Below are positions 7,341 through 14,734 of a DNA stretch of 22,711 nucleotides, one piece after another; within the stretch, counting starts at the first letter, position 1; every line of letters begins with the position of its first letter. Under the pieces are notes generated by a model, which worked only from the letters and a program-made list of their open reading frames with translations, had not been told where the DNA came from and did no database searches. Where the stretch lies: contig CAZVRZ010000086.1 of NCBI GenBank assembly GCA_964629965.1, forward strand, positions 1-22,711, read 5' to 3'. Position numbers and translations under genes: made by a program. This DNA is from CAZVRZ01 sp964629965 (GTDB lineage: Bacteria > Chloroflexota > Anaerolineae > Anaerolineales > UBA4823).

Positions 7341-8411
7341 ATGGCTAGAATTTTTGATGTTATCGAATATCCAAATGAAATGCGCAATGAAATCGTTCAC
7401 CGCTTCCCCGAAAGCGGCCCGGGCGATTTCCGCATTGGCTCGCAGGTGATTGTACGCGAATCGCAAGTGGCCGTGTTCTTCCGAGATGGTAATGCTCTGG
7501 ATACCTTTGGTCCCGGACGCCACACCATCACCACCGCCAACGTCCCCCTGCTTATCGACAAGATAGGCAAAGCTCTGTTCAATGATCGTACCCCATTCCC
7601 GGCAGAAGTTTATTTCGTGTCGATGCGCGAATTCGCAGATCAGAAATGGGGCACCCCCCAACCAATCATCGTGCGCAACCCCGGCATGGGCCTGGGCGTT
7701 GCTCTGCTGCAGGGCTTCGGCACGTTCAGTTTCCAGGTGAAAGACCCACAGCAGTTCGTCACTCAGATCGTCGGTGCGCAAGGTATGATGCGCACAGAGG
7801 ATATCGAAGGCCGCATGCGGTCCATGCTGCTTTCCAAGCTTCAAGATCTGCTGGGTGAAACTGCATCGAAGACCAGCGTTCCCGAATTGATCGGGCTAAC
7901 CAACGAGCTGAGTGCGGGTGTGCGCGCCAAAACGCAGGATGATTTCTCTGCCATTGGCTTGACGCTGAAGACCTTCTACATTGAGAACCTGAAACCCTCC
8001 ACCAAATCGGCTGAAGAACTGCGTGAAATGGGTATGCTGGATATGTCTGTCTACACTCAATTACAGGCAGCAGATGCCTTGCGAGATGCAGCGAAGAACC
8101 CTAGCGGCGGCGCAGGTTTAACCGCTGGCATCGGCGCAGGCGTTGGGATTGGGAATGTGATGGCAAGCGCCGTCCAAGGTCTCAATACTATGGGATCCGC
8201 AGGCGCATCAGTCGCCCCGGCTGCAGCAGCCGGAGCCACAGCATCAACCGTCATGCCGGATGTGATGACTCCTTCTGAGGCAGCATCCTTCCTCAAGGTT
8301 TCGGAAGAGGATGTGATCGCGGCCATTACAGCCGGTGATCTGAAGGCGCGCAAGCTAGGAAACGCCTATCGCATCAGCAAAGGCGCCCTGGAAGAATTCC
8401 TTAAGGGTTAA
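7341..8411 (+). CDS. SPFH-domain protein (YdjI/virion-core-like) with C-terminal excisionase-type HTH
   Basis: A 356-residue protein. Residues about 20-235 form an SPFH/band-7 domain of the 'virion core protein-like' YdjI type (F-R-D-G near 47, F-G-P-G-R-H-T-I-T-T-A-N-V-P-L at 56-70). No N-terminal membrane helix is seen. Residues about 255-303 are a Gly/Ala-rich linker. Residues about 306-356 match the HTH_17/excisionase family: M-T-P-S-E-A-A-S-F-L-K-V, then I-A-A-I-T-A-G-D-L-K-A, then G-N-A-Y-R-I-S-K. SPFH proteins oligomerise into membrane-associated scaffolds; the HTH module suggests DNA or protein binding at the C-terminus. A GTG at 7338 is an alternative start. The gene ends 22 bases before a strong terminator. 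Confidence 0.85.
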   Translation: MARIFDVIEYPNEMRNEIVHRFPESGPGDFRIGSQVIVRESQVAVFFRDGNALDTFGPGRHTITTANVPLLIDKIGKALFNDRTPFPAEVYFVSMREFADQKWGTPQPIIVRNPGMGLGVALLQGFGTFSFQVKDPQQFVTQIVGAQGMMRTEDIEGRMRSMLLSKLQDLLGETASKTSVPELIGLTNELSAGVRAKTQDDFSAIGLTLKTFYIENLKPSTKSAEELREMGMLDMSVYTQLQAADALRDAAKNPSGGAGLTAGIGAGVGIGNVMASAVQGLNTMGSAGASVAPAAAAGATASTVMPDVMTPSEAASFLKVSEEDVIAAITAGDLKARKLGNAYRISKGALEEFLKG

Positions 8412-8433
8412 TAAATCGATCGATTGAGTTACT

Positions 8434-8470
8434 AAAAGGGGCTGTCTGAAAACAAGACAGCCCCTTTTTT
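8434..8470. terminator. Bidirectional intrinsic terminator between SPFH gene and glmS
   Basis: A perfect 10-bp GC-rich stem (8438-8447 with 8455-8464), extended by four A-T pairs, with a seven-base loop and six T on the plus side. The A-run on the other side gives a shorter T-tract for minus-strand glmS. It lies between two converging genes. Confidence 0.9.
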
Positions 8471-8493
8471 ATATTAACGGACGATGACGACCG

Positions 8494-10338
8494 TTATTCC
8501 ACCGTCACGCTCTTGGCCAGGTTCCTGGGCTGATCGACATCCAAACCACGCAGGGCAGCGATGTGGTAGGCCAACAGTTGGAGCGGCAGCACAGTGATGA
8601 CCGGGCTGAGCATCCAGGGAGTTTCCGGTATCCATAAGATATGGTCTGCCAGGGGCAGGATCTTCTCATCCCCTTCGGTGGCAACCGCCACCACCAGGCC
8701 GCCGCGCGCTTTTACCTGCTCGATCTGGCTGAGCATCTTCTCGTACCAGGGATCCTTGGGCGCGAGTACAACCACCGGCATCGTGCGGTCGATCAGGGCG
8801 ATCGGACCATGCTTCATCTCTCCCGCCGGATAGCCTTCGGCGTGGATATAAGAGACCTCTTTCAGCTTGAGGGCGCCCTCGTAAGCGATCGGCATATTGA
8901 TGCCGCGCCCCAGGTACAGGCAGTGATTGGTGTTAAGCAAAGCCCTGGCCACCTGGATGATCTGGTCTTCGCTTTCCAGGCAGCGGCTGGCTAAATCGGG
9001 AATCAGGGATAGATCGGCCGTCAGTCTTTTTCGTTCATCCAGCGACAGCACACCCCGCAAATCCGCCAACAGGACCGCCAACATATACAGATCAACCAGC
9101 GGAGCGGTGAAGGCCTTGGTCGAACACACGCCGATCTCAGGGCCGCTTTGCATCGAGATGTATCCATCGGCTATGCGAATAGCCTCCGAGCCAATGGCGT
9201 TGACGATCGACCACAAGATGGCGCCCTTTTTGCGGGCCTCGTTCATCGCAGCCAGCGTGTCAGCCGTCTCGCCCGATTGGCTGATGGCCAACACGGCCGT
9301 GTCGCTATCCAAAATGGGGTCGCTGTAACGGAACTCTGAACCAATTTCGACTTCAACCGGCAGCCGGGCAATGCGCTCAATCAACACTTTTCCCACCAGG
9401 CCGGCGTGATAGGCCGTGCCGCAGGCGATGATGTGGATCTTCTTCAGGCGGCGCGCCATGGCCTCGTCCAGGTTCAATTCCGGCAGGCGGATGCTGCCGG
9501 TGTTGAAATCAACCCGGCCGGCAATCGTTTCGGTCAATGAGCGCACTTGTTCATGGATCTCTTTGTGCATGAAGTGGCGATACTCGCCCTTCTCTGCCGC
9601 GATCGGATCCCAGGAAATGGTGTGAACCTGGTAGGAAACCTTTTTACCATCCAGTGTCTGAATGCTGACCCCAGCCCTGGTCACCACGGCAAGCTGGCGC
9701 GATTCCAGGAAGATGATCCTACGGGTATGCTCCAAGATGGCCGGCATATCCGAAGCGACATACATTTCTCCATTGCCAACCCCCACCACCACCCCGCCGG
9801 CATTGCCGATGCGGGCCGCAATGATCTTATCCGGCTCGCGCGAAGACATGACCACGATCGCATGGGCGCCTTTGAGGCGGTTTAGCGCCTTGTTCGTAGC
9901 AGCCACGAAACCACCATTATCGGATGTGAAATAACGTTCCACCAGGTGGATGATGATCTCGGTATCAGTATCAGAACTAAATACAAAGCCCTCGGCTTCC
10001 AGTTCGGAGCGCAGTTCCAGAAAATTTTCGACAATCCCGTTATGCACAACCACAAAATCGCCGCTCATATCCCGGTGAGGATGGGCGTTACGTGCGCTGG
10101 GTATGCCATGCGTAGCCCAGCGGGTGTGACCGATGCCGATCTCTCCCCGCACTGGCAGTTCCTGCACTAAATCGAACAGGCGGGACAACTTGCCGACATC
10201 CCTTCGTACTGCAATGTGCCCATCTTCCAAGACCGCCAGGCCGGCAGAATCATAACCGCGATATTCCAGGCGTTTTAAACCATTCAAAATGATCGGCGTC
10301 GCATTTTGCGAACCGATATATCCAACTATTCCACACAT
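8494..10338 (-). CDS. glmS: Glutamine-fructose-6-phosphate aminotransferase (isomerizing)
   Basis: A 614-residue protein, close to the family norm of about 609. It makes glucosamine-6-phosphate from fructose-6-phosphate and glutamine, the first committed step to UDP-GlcNAc. The start is set at the ATG giving M-C-G-I-V-G-Y-I-G, because the Cys after Met is the glutaminase nucleophile; GGAGG sits six bases upstream. The frame extends 22 codons further upstream, but that extension would bury the catalytic Cys. After the class II glutaminase domain (R-W-A-T-H-G near residue 75) come two SIS sugar-isomerase domains, and the protein ends in the family tail L-A-K-S-V-T-V-E. A long leader with a glmS-ribozyme-like element lies upstream, suggesting feedback by glucosamine-6-phosphate. 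Transcription ends at the bidirectional terminator. Confidence 0.96.
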   Translation of the reverse strand: MCGIVGYIGSQNATPIILNGLKRLEYRGYDSAGLAVLEDGHIAVRRDVGKLSRLFDLVQELPVRGEIGIGHTRWATHGIPSARNAHPHRDMSGDFVVVHNGIVENFLELRSELEAEGFVFSSDTDTEIIIHLVERYFTSDNGGFVAATNKALNRLKGAHAIVVMSSREPDKIIAARIGNAGGVVVGVGNGEMYVASDMPAILEHTRRIIFLESRQLAVVTRAGVSIQTLDGKKVSYQVHTISWDPIAAEKGEYRHFMHKEIHEQVRSLTETIAGRVDFNTGSIRLPELNLDEAMARRLKKIHIIACGTAYHAGLVGKVLIERIARLPVEVEIGSEFRYSDPILDSDTAVLAISQSGETADTLAAMNEARKKGAILWSIVNAIGSEAIRIADGYISMQSGPEIGVCSTKAFTAPLVDLYMLAVLLADLRGVLSLDERKRLTADLSLIPDLASRCLESEDQIIQVARALLNTNHCLYLGRGINMPIAYEGALKLKEVSYIHAEGYPAGEMKHGPIALIDRTMPVVVLAPKDPWYEKMLSQIEQVKARGGLVVAVATEGDEKILPLADHILWIPETPWMLSPVITVLPLQLLAYHIAALRGLDVDQPRNLAKSVTVE

Positions 10339-10365
10339 ATGGATCCTCCAGTAATAGTCTATATC

Positions 10366-10401
10366 AATAGCGCGCTGCAGCAGTAGATGCTGAGCGCTAT
10401 T
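10366..10401 (-). other. Stem-loop in the glmS leader close to the start codon
   Basis: An 8-bp inverted repeat, AATAGCGC and GCGCTATT, encloses a smaller CAGC/GCTG stem. It ends about 28 bases before the glmS ATG. Between it and the ribozyme candidate another small stem (ATTACA and TGTAAT, four-base loop, near 10454-10469) can form. These could help set mRNA fate after ribozyme cleavage; that is inference. Confidence 0.4.
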
Positions 10402-10483
10402 CATTACGCCATTCCCTGTAATGTTGTCTATCCGATCACTCGTATAGCGTTATTACAAGGTTGTAATTTGGAGGGAAAATATT

Positions 10484-10640
10484 CGGGAGATGGCACACCC
10501 GGAGGGCATCCGCTGATCTATCGATTTTCCCGCACAACAGGCTGACAACCTGGTTGTGTTGTTCGGTTAGTCTCACTTCGCAGTGAGAAACCCTCGTCCT
10601 CGTCACCTCGTCAATCCCCAAGCATCGAGGTCATACGCCT
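10484..10640 (-). ncRNA. glmS ribozyme-like element (glucosamine-6-phosphate-responsive), divergent
   Basis: This lies in the glmS leader, on the glmS strand, ending about 145 bases before the ATG. Read 5'-3' on the minus strand, TGACGAGGACGAGGGTTT (10605-10588) nearly matches the conserved core of Bacillus and Thermoanaerobacter glmS ribozymes as I recall it. ATCGATAGATCAGCGGATG (10526-10508) matches the second core half (ATCGAGACATCGGCGGGTG in T. tengcongensis). Expected pairings form: a P1-like stem ACCTCG/CGAGGT (10631-10626 with 10610-10605), P3 GAGGG/CCCTC (10595-10591 with 10506-10502), and a P3-extension hairpin CGGG/CCCG (10501-10498 with 10487-10484). A GCG at 10638-10636 would be the cleavage-site segment, but the usual GCGCC is GCGTA. 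About 60 extra bases forming two hairpins are inserted between the core halves. It could be active, altered or decayed. Confidence 0.72.
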
Positions 10641-10696
10641 CATTTCCCTATGATCAAATGGTCTGTTTCACCTCCTGTAAGAATCAATACAATAAG

Positions 10697-10719
10697 AAAA
10701 AACCATGGCTTACGCCATG
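10697..10719 (-). terminator. Intrinsic terminator of pfkA
   Basis: On the minus strand CATGGC, a GTAA loop and GCCATG are followed by G and six T. It lies 30 bases after the pfkA stop and before the glmS leader, separating the two genes. A TATAAT at 10733-10728 sits just upstream of the hairpin without a good -35; I could not find a convincing glmS promoter after the terminator. Confidence 0.8.
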
Positions 10720-10748
10720 CTCAAGCTATTATACCGCTTTTTTACGCT

Positions 10749-11864
10749 TCAATCGCCAAAACAAATGCCTAAATCACGGGCGGTTTGCATGATATCGCAA
10801 TCCAGTGGAACCGTCTTCATGCGGCGGGTAGCGTCTTCCAATGGAACATACTTGACCGTGGGCGGGTCCAGGGCCACCATGACACCGCGCTGGCCTTCTT
10901 CCAAAGCGCGCACGGCAGCCGCCCCAAAGCGCAAAGCAGTCAACCGGTCAAAAGAGGTCGGCGAACCGCCCCGCAGCAAGTGGCCTAAAACCACCACCCG
11001 GGTTTCCTTGCCGGTAACTTCCTGCAATTGTTCAGCCACTTTTTCGCCAATGCCGCCCAAACGATCGGCTCTGCCCAGCTCCTTGCCGACCACGGAAAAG
11101 ACTCCGCCTTTGGGCTTGGCGCCCTCTGCCACCATGACGATGGTATAATCTCGCCCTATCGCTTCCCTTTCCTTGATTTTCTCGGCCACAATATTTAGAT
11201 CGAAGGGCACTTCTGGAATGAGAATAAAATCAGCCGATCCGGATATGCCGCTCTCCAGCGCGATCCAACCGGCATAACGTCCCATCACTTCTACCACGAT
11301 GATCCGGCGATGAGAAGCAGCAGTCGAATGCAAACGATCCAGGCACTCGGTTGAAAAAGACACGGCCGTATCGAAACCAAAAGTGATCACCGTTTGGTCC
11401 AAATCGTTGTCAATCGTCTTGGGAACGCCAACCACCCACAACCCCTTTTGAGCCAGGGCATTGGCAATGATCATCGAGCCGTCGCCGCCGATAGATACCA
11501 GGGCATCGATCTGGCGAATCTGAAAAGCGCGCACCAATTCATCGGAACGATCCACTTCTTGATAATTGCCGTCAAACCCTTTGACAGGATAATGCAGCGG
11601 ATTGCCGCGGTTGGTGGTGCCAATGATCGTACCGCCCAGGTGAGTGATGGCATGCACGCGCTCAGCGGTCAGGCGGATCAGGCCGCCCTCCACATACTGT
11701 TCGGGCGTCATCAGGCCGTTATAACCATCCCGGATGCCATAGACTTCCCACCCCCGGTTCAAGGCTGCAAGCGTAACCGCCCGAATGACCGCGTTCAGGC
11801 CAGGGGCATCTCCGCCGCCCGTGCAAATTGCGATCTTTTTGATTTGTGCATCGCTCGATGCCAT
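10749..11864 (-). CDS. pfkA: 6-phosphofructokinase, group III-like (G/K residue combination)
   Basis: A 371-residue enzyme phosphorylating fructose-6-phosphate to fructose-1,6-bisphosphate in glycolysis. The start is at 11864, where AGGAGG lies five bases upstream; the longer frame has 14 extra codons without support. Motifs: G-G-G-D-A-P-G-L-N at 16-24, G-G-D-G-S at 126-130, P-K-T-I-D-N-D at 148-154 with the catalytic Asp, and M-G-R-Y-A-G at 194-199. The Gly in GGDGS favours ATP, while the Lys in PKTIDND is the residue seen in pyrophosphate-using and group III enzymes. A G/K pair is known from ATP-using group III enzymes of actinobacteria, so ATP is the likelier donor. The gene has its own promoter within the gap after the DUF4091 gene and its own terminator. 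Confidence 0.9.
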   Translation of the reverse strand: MASSDAQIKKIAICTGGGDAPGLNAVIRAVTLAALNRGWEVYGIRDGYNGLMTPEQYVEGGLIRLTAERVHAITHLGGTIIGTTNRGNPLHYPVKGFDGNYQEVDRSDELVRAFQIRQIDALVSIGGDGSMIIANALAQKGLWVVGVPKTIDNDLDQTVITFGFDTAVSFSTECLDRLHSTAASHRRIIVVEVMGRYAGWIALESGISGSADFILIPEVPFDLNIVAEKIKEREAIGRDYTIVMVAEGAKPKGGVFSVVGKELGRADRLGGIGEKVAEQLQEVTGKETRVVVLGHLLRGGSPTSFDRLTALRFGAAAVRALEEGQRGVMVALDPPTVKYVPLEDATRRMKTVPLDCDIMQTARDLGICFGD

Positions 11865-11916
11865 AGTAACCTCCTGAATGTATTCGTGCTGCTGCTGTAC
11901 CGGCAAACTTGAACAA

Positions 11917-11945
11917 ATTATAGCCCGTGAACAAGATTAGTACAA
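11917..11945 (-). promoter_or_regulatory. Promoter of pfkA
   Basis: On the minus strand TTGTAC (11945-11940), a 17-base spacer and a perfect TATAAT (11922-11917). The leader would be about 45 bases. It sits in the 86-base gap between the DUF4091 gene and pfkA, so pfkA does not depend on readthrough. Confidence 0.7.
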
Positions 11946-11950
11946 CCGCC

Positions 11951-14647
11951 CTATTTCTTCAGGAACGGCAAGTAAAGGAAATGGGGAGCCCATGGTACGC
12001 TCAGGGCCTGCGCCAGGCTGGCGCGGGTATCCACCAGGTCGGTGGGCACCAGGCTGAAGAGGGTGCGCGAAGCAACCAGGTGGGCCACATAGGCATCGGC
12101 AGCATTGGCCTGGCCAATTTGCGGATTGCCCGCAAGCAGCCACAAGTATTCGTAATCTTCCATGCCATCCCGCAGGTTTTCCCAGCGGATCGAGGGTACC
12201 AGCCGGTTGCCGTTGGCGCCGCATGCGCTCAGGTAGGAACCATCTTTGTTAGGAGGATAGAAGAAAAAGGCATCCCCATTGTCTCTACCGGTCACATTGG
12301 GCGTAGTCCAGGGATTGGGGTTCCAATCGGTGGCCGAATAGTGCAGCAAACCATCTACCCGTTCGTTCCAGGCTAGCCAGGGCAGCAGCCGCGCCTCCAG
12401 ACCGGGATGGCTCATCAAGATCGGATTGGGCAGAGGCGGATCATCACCATAAAGAAAATACCACCAGACTTGCTCACCGTGATTGAGTTGGCGATCCTGG
12501 CTTCTGATAGGCTCGTAATTGGTGATGGTCGGCATCCAGATATCGATTTTTGCGCCGGGGTAAGAATAGATCTCTGTTTCGACCTGCTCACTGACCATCT
12601 GGCGCAGATGCGGTGCGGCCGCTTCGGTCAGGGCAGAAATTTGCCCAACCACCGTGTAATCGGCAAAGGTTTGCGGCTCGTTGACGATATGGTAATAGGC
12701 AGAGGTATAGTTATCAGATACCAGGTAAGCATCCAGAGCGCTCAAATACTGTTTCCATTTTGCCTGGAATTCGGGTGAACCAAGCACGCCAGAGCGCTCA
12801 ATGCCGCAGAAAGAATAAGGCAAACTGTCGGGTGGATAGTTATCACGCGGGCCGAAGCCCAGGAAAACCGGAAAGCCGTAGCCCGCATTGAATCCGCCCA
12901 CGCCGTGAATATACCGGCCTCCGATGGCGGCGAAACCCCAATCCCCCCAAGAGTCAGGGTCGAGAACCCCCGTGGTGCAATTGAAATCGATGCCGCCGGG
13001 GGCGTTCAGCCCGGCCGGCCATGCCACGCCCTTGGGCACCAGGCGGTGGTCGATAAAGTCCTGTTTGAAAGCTTCAACAACATCCCAATAACAGCCGCCC
13101 AGGTCCGTCGAGCCTTGATAGATATCTTCTACGATGCTGCTCCAGCTAAAACCCCACTCGGAATCCAGGTGAATGGTGCGCGGCAGCGAAAAATCCCACA
13201 CCAGCAGGTTCACCGGAACGACGGCACCGCCGATGGTGATCGAGCCGGTGTACTGTCCCGGCGCAGCATCCCAGGGAATATGAACGGTGAACCACAAAGG
13301 CTGGTTTTCTCCTGCAGGAAAGGCGACCGTGGAAGGGTTGTCCAAAGGCCAGAGCGGGTCGGGCCACCAACCCAGGCGGTCGTAAGCATCCCCTGCGGTG
13401 GTGATGTTGACGTAATCGACCCGGTGCAGAGTGGGCGCCGGGATCGACCGTCCGCCTTGCGTAAAAGAGGAAGCCGAAACAGCCAGGTTTTGGGCGGCAG
13501 GCGAACGCACTACGATCTGGAAAGGTTCGAATTCGCCCCGCGCAGCAGATACCCACAAGGGGAAGCTGTCTACCGGTGCGGCCATAGTACGCAAGATCTT
13601 CTCCACGCTGGGAGCCGCCCAGATTTGCAGGCTACCTGCGCCGCTGGTCGCTTCGACCTGGTGATAATATCCGCCCGCCTCGGGTGCGCCTAAGACCCCG
13701 GTCAGGGTGGCCGGGCCCAGGCCGGCAGTCAGTTCGGACTGCGGATGGCCGGCATGAGTCAACGTGTCGAAGTAAATGTAGTACACACTGATCCCCGTCC
13801 GGGTCTGCCAGCGCAGCGCACCCGCGTTTTGATCTACCAGGCGCAGGTTGTCAAACCACAGGCGCAGGATGTCGCCATCGTCCCACAGGCCAGAACGCCC
13901 ATTGACCGAGGCGTTATCCCGGGTGTGGAATTCCATGCGGGTGATGTTGGCCAGGTTCAACTGCGGCGAGCGGCAGGTATCCAGCGGGTTCAAAGAGACG
14001 GAGGCGTAATTCCACCGGTTCAATGCCAAAGGCGGGCCGCCCTGGGTGATCGCCGAATCTGCGCAGGCATTATACAGCTTGAACCAATACAGGTCGGGCG
14101 CCTGGTCGAGCGCCGAAGCGTTCACTTCGGGCCAGACATCGTACAAGAATGTTTCGTAAGCGCTCCAATTGGTCAAAGCAGCAGGCAGGTACTCCACGCC
14201 GGGATAATCATAGCCACCGGCAATATTGATCACTTCGGTGCGCACAGAAACGCTGCCGTTGGTGAAGCGCGTCGAATCCAAGGCGGCCGAACCGGAAGTG
14301 TTGATCCGCCAACGGGCGAGCGTTTCGGCATCGGGCAGCGGAGTCGAGTAACTTTCGGCATAGGCGATGGGCGACAGAGGTTTTTCTCCGCCGTCATAAG
14401 GCACCACGCGCAGAGAACGCAAGTCGAGCAGAGCCTGGTTCAAGCCCAGCACCTGGAACACCGCGGTGAAATCGACAGCAACCTGGGCGACGCCGCTGCC
14501 GCTGACATCGACGCGCAAGCGATAAGGCCAGCCGCCGTCCCACCACGGATCGGATGGGTTCGAGGGAGCAGCACTAACCGGAAGCGGAGGAAAAGCGCCA
14601 GCTAAGATCAAAATGGCCGAAAGGAAGAGCGCTAAGAAATTTTTCAT
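11951..14647 (-). CDS. Secreted DUF2341/DUF4091-type glycoside-hydrolase-like protein
   Basis: An 898-residue exported protein. A signal peptide covers residues 1-26 (K-N then a hydrophobic core, V-S-A cleavage). A DUF2341-like start follows (W-W-D-G-G-W-P-Y-R-L-R-V near 34-45). The middle has beta-sandwich patterns and the region from about 490 to 835 looks like a TIM-barrel-type catalytic part. The hallmark DUF4091 motif R-D-G-M-E-D-Y-E-Y-L lies at 826-835. DUF4091 proteins are linked to glycoside-hydrolase-like folds; the substrate cannot be read. The C-terminus ends Y-L-P-F-L-K-K, resembling a short tail common on secreted Chloroflexota proteins. There is no ribosome site; a TATACT box only eight bases upstream suggests a leaderless mRNA. 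It is divergent from the nitroreductase gene. Confidence 0.8.
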   Translation of the reverse strand: MKNFLALFLSAILILAGAFPPLPVSAAPSNPSDPWWDGGWPYRLRVDVSGSGVAQVAVDFTAVFQVLGLNQALLDLRSLRVVPYDGGEKPLSPIAYAESYSTPLPDAETLARWRINTSGSAALDSTRFTNGSVSVRTEVINIAGGYDYPGVEYLPAALTNWSAYETFLYDVWPEVNASALDQAPDLYWFKLYNACADSAITQGGPPLALNRWNYASVSLNPLDTCRSPQLNLANITRMEFHTRDNASVNGRSGLWDDGDILRLWFDNLRLVDQNAGALRWQTRTGISVYYIYFDTLTHAGHPQSELTAGLGPATLTGVLGAPEAGGYYHQVEATSGAGSLQIWAAPSVEKILRTMAAPVDSFPLWVSAARGEFEPFQIVVRSPAAQNLAVSASSFTQGGRSIPAPTLHRVDYVNITTAGDAYDRLGWWPDPLWPLDNPSTVAFPAGENQPLWFTVHIPWDAAPGQYTGSITIGGAVVPVNLLVWDFSLPRTIHLDSEWGFSWSSIVEDIYQGSTDLGGCYWDVVEAFKQDFIDHRLVPKGVAWPAGLNAPGGIDFNCTTGVLDPDSWGDWGFAAIGGRYIHGVGGFNAGYGFPVFLGFGPRDNYPPDSLPYSFCGIERSGVLGSPEFQAKWKQYLSALDAYLVSDNYTSAYYHIVNEPQTFADYTVVGQISALTEAAAPHLRQMVSEQVETEIYSYPGAKIDIWMPTITNYEPIRSQDRQLNHGEQVWWYFLYGDDPPLPNPILMSHPGLEARLLPWLAWNERVDGLLHYSATDWNPNPWTTPNVTGRDNGDAFFFYPPNKDGSYLSACGANGNRLVPSIRWENLRDGMEDYEYLWLLAGNPQIGQANAADAYVAHLVASRTLFSLVPTDLVDTRASLAQALSVPWAPHFLYLPFLKK

Positions 14648-14655
14648 GTAATCAT

Positions 14656-14661
14656 AGTATA
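14656..14661 (-). promoter_or_regulatory. -10 box implying a leaderless transcript for the DUF4091 gene
   Basis: TATACT on the minus strand ends eight bases before the ATG at 14647, placing the transcription start one to three bases from the start codon. No Shine-Dalgarno is visible. A -35 is not obvious (TTGTAT lies 21 bases away). Confidence 0.35.
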
Positions 14662-14683
14662 CACATTTTATGAGGAAGTGAGA

Positions 14684-14689
14684 TACAAT
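14684..14689 (+). promoter_or_regulatory. Candidate -10 box for the nitroreductase gene
   Basis: TACAAT, about 45 bases before the ATG at 14735, in the divergent gap. No clear -35 is seen, so confidence is low. Confidence 0.3.
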
Positions 14690-14734
14690 TAAGACAATCG
14701 TTCAATCCGGCCGGTGAAGGAGCAAGGAGGTCGT

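Noticed and set aside
10436..10621. 61-residue minus-strand open frame in the glmS leader
   Set aside because: It overlaps the ribozyme core, where conservation follows RNA stems rather than codons, and it has no ribosome site at its start.
10663..10676. AGGAGGTGAAAC on the minus strand, a perfect ribosome-site sequence upstream of the ribozyme
   Set aside because: No start codon followed by a meaningful frame lies within range; the nearest ATG (10643) gives only a nine-residue frame and is too far. Perhaps a relic, perhaps chance.
12905..14605. Two long plus-strand open frames (262 and 286 residues)
   Set aside because: Both are antisense to the DUF4091 protein, which has a signal peptide and family motifs. 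The antisense products are low-complexity R/G/P/Q sequences.
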